Shown one piece after another: positions 42,257 to 51,132 of a stretch of 64,000 bases of DNA. Under the pieces are notes generated by a model. The model did no database searches, was not told where the DNA came from, and saw only the letters and a program-made list of their open reading frames with translations. Origin of the DNA: Streptomyces asoensis (GTDB taxonomy: Bacteria; Actinomycetota; Actinomycetes; Streptomycetales; Streptomycetaceae); contig NZ_CP049838.1 in NCBI RefSeq assembly GCF_013085465.1, forward strand, positions 6,076,001-6,140,000, read 5' to 3'. Numbering within the stretch: position 1 is the first letter of the stretch; the number at the start of each line of letters is the position of its first letter. Made by a program: the position numbers and the translations under genes.

Positions 42257-44943
42257 CGGGCGTCGCGGAGGGCGGCGGCCAGGGCGCGGGGGCGGGCCGG
42301 CCGTTGCTGCTCGGGGTGCGTCACCACGGGCCGGGGTCGGCGCGGGCGGTACGGGCGGCGCTGGACGCCGCCCGGCCCCGGACCGTACTGGTCGAGGGGC
42401 CGCCCGAGGCCGACGCGCTGATCCCGCTCGCCGCCGACGAGGACATGCGGCCGCCGGTCGCGCTGCTCGCCCACGCCGTCGACGAACCCGGCCGTTCGGC
42501 CTTCTGGCCGCTGGCCGAGTTCTCCCCGGAATGGGTCGCCCTCCGGTGGGCCCTGGAGCACGGCGTCCCCGCCCGCTTCATCGACCTCCCGGCCACGCAC
42601 ACACTGGCCTGGGAGAAGGAGGGCCAGAAGGAGGGGCCGCGACCCGAGGGACAGAACGAGGGCGAGAGCGGGGGCGGGAACGGGGGCGGGAACGGGGGCG
42701 GGAACGGGGGCACGAGCGGGGAGGACGCGCCCGGCTTCGGGGAGGGGGTGCGGGGAGACCCGCTCGGGCGGCTCGCCGCGGTCGCCGGGTACGACGATCC
42801 CGAGCGCTGGTGGGAGGACGTCGTCGAGCACCGGTCGACGGGGGCGAAGGACCCGTTCGCGCCGTTCGCCGCGCTCGAGGAGGCCATGGGGGCACTGCGG
42901 GAGGCGGGCGCAACCGAAGCGGGAGGGAACGGCGACGACCGGGAACTCGCGCGGGAGGCGTACATGCGCATCCAAGTGCGGGCGGCGCAAAGGGAGTTCG
43001 GATCGGACGGGGTGGCCGTGGTGTGCGGGGCGTGGCATGTGCCCGCGCTGCGCCGGAAGGTCGCCGTCGCCGCCGACCGCGCGTTGCTCAAGGGGCTGCC
43101 CAAGGTCAGGGTCGACCTGACCTGGGTGCCGTGGACCCACCGCAGACTGGCCCGCGCCGGGGGGTACGGCGCCGGTATCGACTCGCCGGGCTGGTACGCC
43201 CACCTGTTCGGTGCGCCGGACCGGCCGGTCGAGCGCTGGCTGACGAAGGTGGCGGTCCTGCTGCGCGCGGAGGACCGGGTCGTGTCCTCGGCGCATGTCA
43301 TCGAGGCGGTCCGGCTGGCCGAGACGCTCGCCGCGCTGCGCGGGCGGCCGCTGCCCGGTCTGAGCGAGACGACCGACGCCGTGCGCGCGGTGCTGTGCGA
43401 GGGCTCGGACGTTCCGTTGGCGCTGGTCCGCGACCGGCTGGTGGTCGGGGACGTCCTGGGGGAGGTGCCGGCCGGCGCGCCCGCCGTGCCGCTGGAGCGG
43501 GACCTCGACCGAGTTCAGCGCCGACTGCGGCTCAAGCCGGAGGCGGACGCACGCGAGTTGGCGCTCGACCTGCGCAAGGAGAACGACGCCGAGCGCAGCA
43601 GGCTCCTGCACCGGCTGCGGCTGCTGCGTATCGAGTGGGGCGATCCGGTCGCCTCGCCCGGCAGCACGGGGACGTTCCGGGAGACGTGGCGGCTGCGGTG
43701 GGAGCCGGAGCTGTCGGTGCGGACCGCCGAGGCCGGGGTGTGGGGGACGACCGTGCTCGCCGCGGCCACCGCCAAGGCGGAAGCGGACGCCGTCGCCGCG
43801 CGGGGCCTCGCCGAGGTGACCGGGCTCGCCGAGCGCTGCCTCCTGGCCGGGTTGCCGGACGCGCTTCCGACGGTGATGCGGGTCCTCGCCGACCGGGCGG
43901 CCCTCGACGCGGATGTCGGCCACCTCGCCCAGGCCCTGCCCGCGCTGGTCCGTTCGCTCCGCTACGGCGACGTACGCGGCACCGACACCGGTGCGCTGGC
44001 GGAGGTGGCCGCGGGCCTCGCCGAACGGGTCTTCGTCGGCCTCCCCCCGGCCTGCGCCTCGCTGGACGCGGACGCGGCGGACGAGATGCGGCGCCATGTG
44101 GACGCGGTGCACGGAGCGGTGGGGATGCTGGAGGAGACGGCGACGGCCCCGGGGCGGACCGGCGCACCGGCCGGGCCGGCGGCGGGGCCGGCGGCCGGGG
44201 CAGGGGCCGGGCCGGCAGCCGGGCCGGCGGAGGGGACGCCGGCCGGGGCGGCGGGGGGCCGCGCCGGGGCCGTGGAGACGGGCGGGGGCGGGGAACCGGC
44301 GGGTGCCTCCACAGCGGACGGCCGGGGCCTCGGCGGTGAGCTCCGCTCGGGCCACGGCGGTCTGCGGGCGCGCTGGCGGAGGGTGCTGCGGGTGCTCTCC
44401 GGGCGGGACACCGTGCCGGGGGTGATCAGAGGGCGGGCCGTGCGGCTGCTCCTGGACGAGGGGGAGTTGGACCAGGACGAGGCGGCGCGGCTCATGGGGC
44501 TCGCCCTGTCACCGGGGACACCGCCGGCGGACGCGGCCGCCTGGATCGAGGGCTTCGTCGGGGGCGGCTCCGGGGGCGGACTGCTCCTCCTGCACGACGA
44601 ACGGCTGCTCGGGCTGGTCGACGGATGGCTCACGGCGGTGCCGGCGGACGCGTTCACGGACGTACTGCCGTTGCTGCGGCGGACGTTCTCGGCGTACGAA
44701 CCGGGCGTGCGCAGAACGCTCGGCGAGCTGGTCCGGCGCGGCCTGGGGAAACGGGCCGGCGGACCGGGCACGGACTTCGGGACACCCGGGTTCGCGGCAG
44801 CGCTCGACGAGGTGCGCGCGGACGCCGTCCTGCCGGTGGTGCGGTTGCTGCTGGGCCTGGGCCTGGGCCTGGGACCGGAACCGGGGCCGGGGCCGGATCC
44901 TGGCATGGCCGACGACAACGAGTTTGCGGGGGTGGGTACATGA
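42253..44943 (+). CDS. DUF5682-family protein (YehM-like)
   Basis: An 896-residue soluble protein that matches, from memory, the DUF5682 family found beside MoxR and VWA genes. The N-terminus (LLLGVRHHGPGSARAVRAAL) with a conserved VLVEGPPEAD and VVCGAWHVPALR resembles the TraB/PrgY erythromycin-esterase-like fold, with His and Glu residues that could bind metal. A Gly/Asn insert of tandem GGGN units (42661-42720) and an Ala/Gly/Pro stretch (44160-44290) are low-complexity expansions. The last 250 residues are helical. It overlaps the VWA start by four bases. No activity is established; a partner in the MoxR/VWA complex is the best inference. Confidence 0.8.
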   Translation: MTGVAEGGGQGAGAGRPLLLGVRHHGPGSARAVRAALDAARPRTVLVEGPPEADALIPLAADEDMRPPVALLAHAVDEPGRSAFWPLAEFSPEWVALRWALEHGVPARFIDLPATHTLAWEKEGQKEGPRPEGQNEGESGGGNGGGNGGGNGGTSGEDAPGFGEGVRGDPLGRLAAVAGYDDPERWWEDVVEHRSTGAKDPFAPFAALEEAMGALREAGATEAGGNGDDRELAREAYMRIQVRAAQREFGSDGVAVVCGAWHVPALRRKVAVAADRALLKGLPKVRVDLTWVPWTHRRLARAGGYGAGIDSPGWYAHLFGAPDRPVERWLTKVAVLLRAEDRVVSSAHVIEAVRLAETLAALRGRPLPGLSETTDAVRAVLCEGSDVPLALVRDRLVVGDVLGEVPAGAPAVPLERDLDRVQRRLRLKPEADARELALDLRKENDAERSRLLHRLRLLRIEWGDPVASPGSTGTFRETWRLRWEPELSVRTAEAGVWGTTVLAAATAKAEADAVAARGLAEVTGLAERCLLAGLPDALPTVMRVLADRAALDADVGHLAQALPALVRSLRYGDVRGTDTGALAEVAAGLAERVFVGLPPACASLDADAADEMRRHVDAVHGAVGMLEETATAPGRTGAPAGPAAGPAAGAGAGPAAGPAEGTPAGAAGGRAGAVETGGGGEPAGASTADGRGLGGELRSGHGGLRARWRRVLRVLSGRDTVPGVIRGRAVRLLLDEGELDQDEAARLMGLALSPGTPPADAAAWIEGFVGGGSGGGLLLLHDERLLGLVDGWLTAVPADAFTDVLPLLRRTFSAYEPGVRRTLGELVRRGLGKRAGGPGTDFGTPGFAAALDEVRADAVLPVVRLLLGLGLGLGPEPGPGPDPGMADDNEFAGVGT

Positions 44944-46112
44944 CGACGGCCGACGCGGCGACGACCGAGGCCGGGCAGGAGCGGCTGCGGCGCTGGCGGC
45001 TGGTGCTCGGGGGCGACACGGCCGACGGCACCGGCCACGGGCTCTCCGGGCGGGACGCCGAGATGGACGGGGCGCTCGCCGCGCTCTACGGGAAGGAGAG
45101 CGGGGCGCGGACGGGGCGGGACCGCTCGGCGGGGCTCGGGGCCTCGGCGCCGTCGGTGGCCCGCTGGCTCGGGGACATCCGCACGTACTTCCCCTCCTCC
45201 GTCGTACAGGTCATGCAGCGCGACGCGATCGACCGGCTGGGGCTGTCCGCGCTGCTGCTGGAACCGGAGATGCTGGAGGCGGTGGAGGCCGACGTGCATC
45301 TCGTCGGCACGCTGCTCTCGCTGAACAAGGCGATGCCGGAGACGACGAGGGAGACGGCACGGGGCGTGGTCCGCAAGGTCGTCGAGGACCTGGAGAAACG
45401 GCTCGCCACCCGCACCCGGGCCGCCCTCACCGGCGCCCTCGACCGCGGCACGCGCGTCCACCGTCCGCGCCATCACGACATCGACTGGAACCGCACGATC
45501 GCCGTCAACCTCAAGCACTACCTGCCCGAGTACGGGACGGTCGTGCCGGAGCGGCTCGTCGGGTACGGGCGGGCGTCGCGGTCCGTCAAGAAGGAGGTGA
45601 TCCTCTGCATCGACCAGTCGGGATCGATGGCGTCGTCGGTGGTGTACGCGTCGGTCTTCGGGGCGGTACTGGCGTCGATGCGGTCGATCAGCACACGGCT
45701 CGTCGTCTTCGACACGGCGGTCGCCGATCTCACCGACCTGCTCGACGACCCGGTGGACGTCCTGTTCGGCACCCGGCTCGGCGGCGGCACGGACATCAAC
45801 CGGGCGCTCGCGTACTGCCAGACGCAGATCACCCGGCCCGCCGAGACGGTGGTGGTGCTCATCAGCGACCTGTACGAGGGAGGTATACGGGACGAGATGC
45901 TCAAGCGCGTCGCGGCGATGAAGGCGTCCGGCGTGCAGTTCGTCGCGCTGCTCGCGCTGTCGGACGAGGGGGCGCCCGCCTACGACCGGGAGCACGCGGC
46001 GGCGCTCGCGGCGCTGGGCGCACCGGCGTTCGCCTGCACGCCCGATCTGTTCCCGGACGTCATGGCGGCGGCGATCGAGAAGCGTCCGCTGCCCGTGCCG
46101 GACACCGCCTGA
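44940..46112 (+). CDS. VWA-domain protein (YehP-like)
   Basis: A 390-residue protein. The N-terminal 200 residues are helical; the C-terminal von Willebrand factor A domain has a complete MIDAS: DQSGSM near residue 223, a Thr in GGGTDIN and the distal Asp in VLISDLYEGG. This pairs with the MoxR ATPase in the same operon, as in YehL/YehP and other MoxR-VWA systems, where the ATPase remodels a VWA-bound client. ATGA overlap with the DUF5682 gene. The stop at 46112 is followed by 64 bases and a TTG-start secreted gene that may lie in the same transcript. Confidence 0.92.
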   Translation: MTTADAATTEAGQERLRRWRLVLGGDTADGTGHGLSGRDAEMDGALAALYGKESGARTGRDRSAGLGASAPSVARWLGDIRTYFPSSVVQVMQRDAIDRLGLSALLLEPEMLEAVEADVHLVGTLLSLNKAMPETTRETARGVVRKVVEDLEKRLATRTRAALTGALDRGTRVHRPRHHDIDWNRTIAVNLKHYLPEYGTVVPERLVGYGRASRSVKKEVILCIDQSGSMASSVVYASVFGAVLASMRSISTRLVVFDTAVADLTDLLDDPVDVLFGTRLGGGTDINRALAYCQTQITRPAETVVVLISDLYEGGIRDEMLKRVAAMKASGVQFVALLALSDEGAPAYDREHAAALAALGAPAFACTPDLFPDVMAAAIEKRPLPVPDTA

Positions 46113-46176
46113 CGCGACGCGGGACGCACATGCAAGGATCGGGGCACGTCGTCGCCGCACGGAGGAACCTCCCCCC

Positions 46177-47124
46177 TTGACCTGGCCCACCGCCCTGCCT
46201 GGTGCCGCTCTGCGCGTCCTGCGCGTCCTGCGTGGCGCGGCCGGGCGGCGTGTGCTGCAACTGGCGCTCCTGGTGGGCGGGTTGTTCGCGCTCGGGTTTC
46301 TCTGCGGGGAACAGGCACACGCGGCGGAGGGCCTGTCTGCACCGGCCCTGTCTGCACCGGCCCTGTCTGCACCGGCCCTGTCTGCACCGGCCCTGTCTGC
46401 GCCGGCCCTGTCCGCACCGGCCCTGTCCGCACCGGCCGCGGTGACCGACCAGGTCGAGGGACTGACTTCGGTTCCGGCGGTCGGTGATGTCGTGGTGGCG
46501 GCCGTGGGCGAGCAGCGTGAGCGGCTCTCGGCGCAGGTGCCGCTGCCCGCCTCGTCGTCGCCGAGACTGCCCATCGTGCCGGCCCTCCCCGAACTGCCCG
46601 ACCTTCCGGCGCTTCCCGAGCTTGCAGACCTTCCCAAGCTCCCCGACATCACCGGTCTGCCCGACCTCCCGAGTCTTCCCGCCCTCCCTGCCCTCCCTGC
46701 CCTCCCTGCCCTCCCTGCCCTCCCTGCCCTTTCCGACCTTCCGGCTCTCCCCAGCCTTCCGGCCCTTCCTGCGGCGGACATGACGGAGGCTGCGGATGCG
46801 GCGTCGTACGGCCCGGTGAGTACCGGCGTCGGCGGTTCGGTCGGCGTCATTCACCGCGTCGCGGCGGCCCGCACCGGTCAAGCTCCTGTCAACGCTCCTG
46901 CGCATGCTCCCGGGCCCGTGCGCCGTGGGCCCGCCGGTGACCGTGACGGCGTGCTGTGCGGCGGTGCGTCGGTGCTCGACGGCGGTGCGTCCCGGCACGG
47001 CGTCACACATGCCGTCACGCCGTGTCACCGGGTACCGCTGCGACTGGTGGCCCTCAGCGCCGTGCGCTCCGAGGCGGCCGGTACCCGGGACAGGCACCGG
47101 AACATCCCGGTCTTCCCCGGCTAG
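46177..47124 (+). CDS. Secreted Leu-Pro and Ala-Pro repeat protein
   Basis: A 315-residue protein with a signal peptide (hydrophobic core LQLALLVGGLFALGFLCG, cleavage near AHA-AE). It continues with seven copies of LSAPA, each coded by a 15-base unit (46333-46435), then a Leu-Pro-Asp/Ala repeat (LPDLPALPELADLPKLPD and LPALPALPALPAL). The last 120 residues are Arg/Ala/Gly-rich with three Cys. TTG start with GGAGGAA nine bases upstream. Such repeats suggest an extended, wall-spanning stalk. The lipase at 35711 has a similar Leu-Pro tract. No family function is known. Confidence 0.75.
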   Translation: MTWPTALPGAALRVLRVLRGAAGRRVLQLALLVGGLFALGFLCGEQAHAAEGLSAPALSAPALSAPALSAPALSAPALSAPALSAPAAVTDQVEGLTSVPAVGDVVVAAVGEQRERLSAQVPLPASSSPRLPIVPALPELPDLPALPELADLPKLPDITGLPDLPSLPALPALPALPALPALPALSDLPALPSLPALPAADMTEAADAASYGPVSTGVGGSVGVIHRVAAARTGQAPVNAPAHAPGPVRRGPAGDRDGVLCGGASVLDGGASRHGVTHAVTPCHRVPLRLVALSAVRSEAAGTRDRHRNIPVFPG

Positions 47125-47409
47125 GGGCAGTCGCTCCTCCCATCGCTCCTCCCATCGCTCCTCTCCTCGCGCCTGCGCCTTCTCCCTGGCCGACGGCTCT
47201 TCCGGCATTCGGGGCTGCGCGTGGATCGCGCGGGAAAACCACGTACTACGGCAGCGCGTCACGCGTCTGACCGGTTGACTCCGTGAGGTGGCAGGCCCCC
47301 GGACGGCCGAAAGCCACCGGCTTGTCCGACCAAAACCTCACGGATGGGGTCGAGTGGTCCTCATTGGGGTGAGGACCGACCGCCCTGTGCCCTCAAGGGG
47401 CTGCTCAAG

Positions 47410-47445
47410 GGGCCTCACCGGGTCAACCCCAACCCGGTGAGGCCC
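47410..47445. terminator. Terminator hairpin upstream of sucC
   Basis: Arms 47410-47423 and 47432-47445 pair perfectly over 14 bp with an 8-base loop, followed by TTCCCGTCTCCT. It should end the upstream transcript and insulate sucCD. The rest of the 580-base gap shows no gene. Confidence 0.75.
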
Positions 47446-47540
47446 TTCCCGTCTCCTCCTGATCTCCTCACATCCGGCACCGGGTGCCAGTGATCCCGGC
47501 ATCATGTGACAGGTATCACCGCTCAGGTGTGACCCTCGAT

Positions 47541-47570
47541 TTAGGGGCCTCCTGCAAGCAGGGATAACCT
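47541..47570 (+). promoter_or_regulatory. Putative sucCD promoter
   Basis: TTAGGG (47541) and TAACCT (47565) are 18 bases apart. The spacer contains the inverted repeat CCTGCaaGCAGG (47551-47562), which could be an operator. The leader would be about 130 bases long. Confidence 0.4.
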
Positions 47571-47705
47571 GCGAGACGGACATGCCGCGCGCTCGGACAC
47601 CGTGTGCGCCTCCCTTGTGACTGACAGACGGCGGACGTCACGTTGCCCTCGCGGCACGCCCACGCAGACAACGAACCGCGAGATCACTGATAGGGACGGA
47701 AGCGC

Positions 47706-48884
47706 GTGGACCTGTTCGAGTACCAGGCGAGGGACCTCTTCGCCAAGCACGATGTACCGGTGCTGGCCGGTGAAGTCATCGACACGCCTGAGGCGGCCCG
47801 CGCAGCCACCGAGCGTCTCGGTGGCAAGTCCGTCGTCAAGGCCCAGGTGAAGGTCGGCGGGCGTGGCAAGGCCGGCGGCGTGAAGCTGGCCGCGACCGCC
47901 GACGAGGCGGTCGAGCACGCGACCAACATCCTCGGCATGGACATCAAGGGCCACACGGTCCACAAGGTGATGATCGCCGAGACGGCCCCGGAGATCCTGG
48001 AGGAGTACTACGTCTCCTTCCTCCTCGACCGTGCCAACCGCACCTTCCTCTCCATCGCGTCCGTCGAGGGCGGCATGGAGATCGAGGAGGTGGCGGAGAC
48101 CCGCCCCGAGGCCGTCGCCAAGACGCCGATCGACGCCAACGTGGGTGTGACCCCCGAGGTCGCGCGCCAGATCGTCGAGGCCGCGAACTTCCCGGCCGAG
48201 GTCGCCGACAAGGTCGCCAATGTCCTCGTGACGCTGTGGAAGACCTTCATCGAGGAGGACGCCCTCCTCGTCGAGGTCAACCCGCTGGCGAAGGTCGCCT
48301 CCGGCGACGTCATCGCCCTCGACGGCAAGGTCTCGCTGGACGAGAACGCCGAGTTCCGTCAGCCGGGACACGAGGAGTTCGTCGACCACGCGTCGGCCAA
48401 CCCGCTCGAGGCCGCCGCGAAGGCGAAGAACCTCAACTACGTCAAGCTCGACGGCGAGGTCGGCATCATCGGCAACGGCGCGGGTCTCGTCATGAGCACC
48501 CTGGACGTCGTCGCGTACGCCGGTGAGGCGCACGGTGGGGTCAAGCCCGCCAACTTCCTCGACATCGGTGGTGGCGCCTCCGCCGCCGTCATGGCGAACG
48601 GCCTGGAGATCATCCTCGGCGACCCGGACGTCAAGTCCGTCTTCGTCAACGTCTTCGGTGGCATCACCGCCTGTGACGAGGTCGCCAACGGCATCGTCCA
48701 GGCGCTCCAGCTGCTCGCGGACAAGGGTGAGGAAGTCACCAAGCCGCTGGTCGTCCGTCTCGACGGCAACAACGCCGAGCTGGGTCGCAAGATCCTCTCC
48801 GACGCCAACCACCCGCTGGTCCAGCGTGTGGACACCATGGACGGCGCGGCCGACAAGGCCGCCGAGCTCGCGGCTGCGAAGTAA
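47706..48884 (+). CDS. sucC: Succinyl-CoA synthetase beta subunit
   Basis: A 392-residue ADP-forming succinyl-CoA synthetase beta chain of the TCA cycle, full length. [19 protein letters not shown] starts the ATP-grasp domain; [18 protein letters not shown] holds the nucleotide-binding Lys and Gly loop; EVNPLA gives Mg ligands; the C-terminal CoA-ligase domain begins around [15 protein letters not shown] and contains [18 protein letters not shown]. The GTG at 47706 has GGACGGA upstream. The subunit pairs with SucD 21 bases downstream to make the GTP/ATP-yielding heterodimer in the cytosol. Confidence 0.98.
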   Translation: MDLFEYQARDLFAKHDVPVLAGEVIDTPEAARAATERLGGKSVVKAQVKVGGRGKAGGVKLAATADEAVEHATNILGMDIKGHTVHKVMIAETAPEILEEYYVSFLLDRANRTFLSIASVEGGMEIEEVAETRPEAVAKTPIDANVGVTPEVARQIVEAANFPAEVADKVANVLVTLWKTFIEEDALLVEVNPLAKVASGDVIALDGKVSLDENAEFRQPGHEEFVDHASANPLEAAAKAKNLNYVKLDGEVGIIGNGAGLVMSTLDVVAYAGEAHGGVKPANFLDIGGGASAAVMANGLEIILGDPDVKSVFVNVFGGITACDEVANGIVQALQLLADKGEEVTKPLVVRLDGNNAELGRKILSDANHPLVQRVDTMDGAADKAAELAAAK

Positions 48885-48905
48885 GGGAAGAGGGACAGAA
48901 CAGCC

Positions 48906-49793
48906 ATGGCTATCTTCCTGAACAAGGACAGCAAGGTCATCGTCCAGGGCATGACCGGTGCCACGGGCATGAAGCACACCAAGCTCATGCTGGCGGACGG
49001 CACCAACATCGTCGGTGGCGTGAACCCCCGTAAGGCGGGCACGTCCGTCGACATCGACGGCACCGAGATCCCGGTCTTCGGCACGGTCGCCGAGGCGATC
49101 GAGAAGACGGGCGCCAACGTGTCCGTCCTCTTCGTGCCGCCGGCCTTCGCGAAGGCCGCCGTCGTCGAGGCGATCGACGCGGAGATCCCGCTGGCCGTCG
49201 TCATCACCGAGGGCATCGCCGTCCACGACTCGGCCGCGTTCTACGCGTACGCCGTGTCGCAGGGCAACAAGACCCGGATCATCGGCCCGAACTGCCCCGG
49301 TCTCATCACCCCGGGCCAGTCGAACGCCGGCATCATCCCGGGCGACATCACGAAGCCGGGCCGCATCGGTCTGGTCTCGAAGTCCGGCACGCTGACCTAC
49401 CAGATGATGTACGAGCTGCGTGACATCGGCTTCTCGTCCGCCGTCGGCATCGGTGGCGACCCGATCATCGGTACGACGCACATCGACGCGCTCGCCGCGT
49501 TCGAGGCCGACCCCGACACCGACCTGATCGTCATGATCGGTGAGATCGGCGGCGACGCCGAGGAGCGGGCAGCGGCCTTCATCAAGGACAACGTGAAGAA
49601 GCCGGTCGTCGGCTACGTCGCGGGCTTCACGGCGCCCGAGGGCAAGACCATGGGCCACGCCGGCGCCATCGTCTCCGGCTCCTCCGGCACCGCCCAGGCG
49701 AAGCAGGAGGCCCTCGAGGCCGCCGGCGTCAAGGTCGGCAAGACGCCGACCGAGACGGCGAAGCTGGCCCGCGAGATCCTCGCGGCCGGCTGA
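48906..49793 (+). CDS. sucD: Succinyl-CoA synthetase alpha subunit
   Basis: A 295-residue alpha chain. The CoA-binding fold begins with [28 protein letters not shown] and SKSGTLTYQ follow. The phosphorylated catalytic His251 lies in [15 protein letters not shown]. It completes SucC for interconversion of succinyl-CoA and succinate with nucleotide phosphorylation. The gene starts 21 bases after sucC with a GGGAAGAGGG ribosome site, and a strong terminator follows 14 bases after the stop, so sucCD is a two-gene operon. Confidence 0.98.
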   Translation: MAIFLNKDSKVIVQGMTGATGMKHTKLMLADGTNIVGGVNPRKAGTSVDIDGTEIPVFGTVAEAIEKTGANVSVLFVPPAFAKAAVVEAIDAEIPLAVVITEGIAVHDSAAFYAYAVSQGNKTRIIGPNCPGLITPGQSNAGIIPGDITKPGRIGLVSKSGTLTYQMMYELRDIGFSSAVGIGGDPIIGTTHIDALAAFEADPDTDLIVMIGEIGGDAEERAAAFIKDNVKKPVVGYVAGFTAPEGKTMGHAGAIVSGSSGTAQAKQEALEAAGVKVGKTPTETAKLAREILAAG

Positions 49794-49807
49794 GTTCCAG
49801 GCTGAGT

Positions 49808-49848
49808 GCCGGTGGGCCCGTTCCCCTTGGGGGAGCGGGCCCACCGGC
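49808..49848 (+). terminator. Terminator of sucCD
   Basis: A 19-bp stem with a single G-U pair (49808-49826 with 49830-49848) and a tiny loop lies just after sucD. No T run follows, as is common in Streptomyces. It also stands before the end of the convergent regulator gene. Confidence 0.88.
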
Positions 49849-49884
49849 GTTTCCCGGCCGCGCGGGGGCCGGTCCTGGCCGGGT

Positions 49885-51036
49885 TCACTCGGGCAGCGGG
49901 ATCAGCCGTTGCGGGCCGTGCTGGATCTCGGACCTCAGCTTGGCGCGCAGGTCCAGTTCCGCGTCCGAGAGCGTGCCGGGGGCCGACCGCGGGGGGACGC
50001 CCTGCACCGTCTCGCCGGGGGGTACCGCGGGCTCGTACCGGGCGGGGGCCGTACGTACGGTCAGTGCGGTCGCGCTGATGATCGCGACCGTGAACGCGAT
50101 CGCCGCCCTGGTCCAGAAGCGGGCTCGCTGTTCGCTGCCCGCCCGCACGGTGGTCGGCTCTGCCGCGCGCAGCCGTTCGGCGGACGCCACCTCCGCCAGC
50201 CGCCGGTGCAGTGCGGCGGGGCTCGCCAGCTCGGGCAGCCGCGCGGCCACCGCCTCACGGGCGTGCAGCAGCCGGTTCGCCGCCGCGGGGGTGCTCGCCT
50301 CCGTCTCCGCCGCCGTCTCCGGGAGGTCGAGGCCGACACCGTCGTAGAGGAGAAGCGTGCGGCGGTAGGGCGCGGGGAGGGTCAGCAGGACGTCCAGCAG
50401 CACGCCGTCGGCGGCGTCGGCCGGAGGCGGCTCCGGGTGGCGGTAGCGGGGGCGGAACCGGTGCCAGGGGGAGAGCGCGTGTTCGTACGCCGTCGCCCGC
50501 ACCCAGCCCGCCGGGTCGCGGTCCACGGCCACCTCGGGCCAGCGCTGCCAAGCCAGTTGGAACGCCCGCTCCACCGATTCGCGAGCGAGTTCGCGGCGGC
50601 CGGAGAGCAGGTATGCCTGCCGTACGAGGGCGGGGGCGCAGAAGGCGTAGAGGGCGTCGAAGGCCTGAGCGGGCGTCAGGGGGGCGGGCTCGGTCTCGGG
50701 GGACGGGACGGAGACCGCGACCGGGGTGGGGGTGGGGGTGGGTGCCGATACCGCTCGGAGGGGGTCCGGCTTCCTGTTCAGGCACGCCGTCACCTGGGGT
50801 GGGGGCGCTGCTTCCTGGGTGTTCGTCACCATGTCCGCCTTGGTCAGCGATGCCAGCAGTGTCGCGTACGCCTCCCGCCTGCGGCCGCGCGGTGTCGTGC
50901 GCCCGGACTCCCACGCGCACACCGTCTCCCGGGCGACGCCCACCCGCTCGGCGACCTGAGCCTGCGTCAGCGAGGCCGCCTCACGCAGGTGTCGGCGCAG
51001 CTCGGGAGGGGGGAGTGGGGCAGGGCTCTGTGTCAC
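49885..51036 (-). CDS. XRE HTH / sigma-70-like / TM fusion protein
   Basis: A 383-residue protein joining three parts. Residues 1-65 are an XRE-type helix-turn-helix (ASLTQAQVAERVGVARETVC, then WESGRTTPRGRRREAY). A Pro/Thr linker follows. Residues about 120-270 resemble an ECF-type sigma factor: a region-2 helix set (LVRQAYLLSGRRELARESVE) and a region-4 like segment (LPAPYRRTLLLYDGVGLDLP). One TM helix (RAAIAFTVAIISATALTV) near 310 leads to a short outside tail. The combination suggests a membrane-tethered regulator. GTG at 51036 with AAGGG upstream. The -10/-35 zone is an AT-rich 40-base block shared with the divergent DUF6350 gene. Confidence 0.75.
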   Translation of the reverse strand: MTQSPAPLPPPELRRHLREAASLTQAQVAERVGVARETVCAWESGRTTPRGRRREAYATLLASLTKADMVTNTQEAAPPPQVTACLNRKPDPLRAVSAPTPTPTPVAVSVPSPETEPAPLTPAQAFDALYAFCAPALVRQAYLLSGRRELARESVERAFQLAWQRWPEVAVDRDPAGWVRATAYEHALSPWHRFRPRYRHPEPPPADAADGVLLDVLLTLPAPYRRTLLLYDGVGLDLPETAAETEASTPAAANRLLHAREAVAARLPELASPAALHRRLAEVASAERLRAAEPTTVRAGSEQRARFWTRAAIAFTVAIISATALTVRTAPARYEPAVPPGETVQGVPPRSAPGTLSDAELDLRAKLRSEIQHGPQRLIPLPE

Positions 51037-51132
51037 AGGGGAACCCTTCGCACGGAAATGTACATAAACGTATATTGAGCGACACAACGGAACTTCGCCT
51101 GTTACGACGGGAAAGCGCGTGTCGTTGGGAGC

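Noticed and set aside
44625..44939. N-terminal extension of the VWA protein
   Set aside because: It overlaps the DUF5682 coding sequence in another frame; the ATG at 44940 with ATGA coupling is the natural start.
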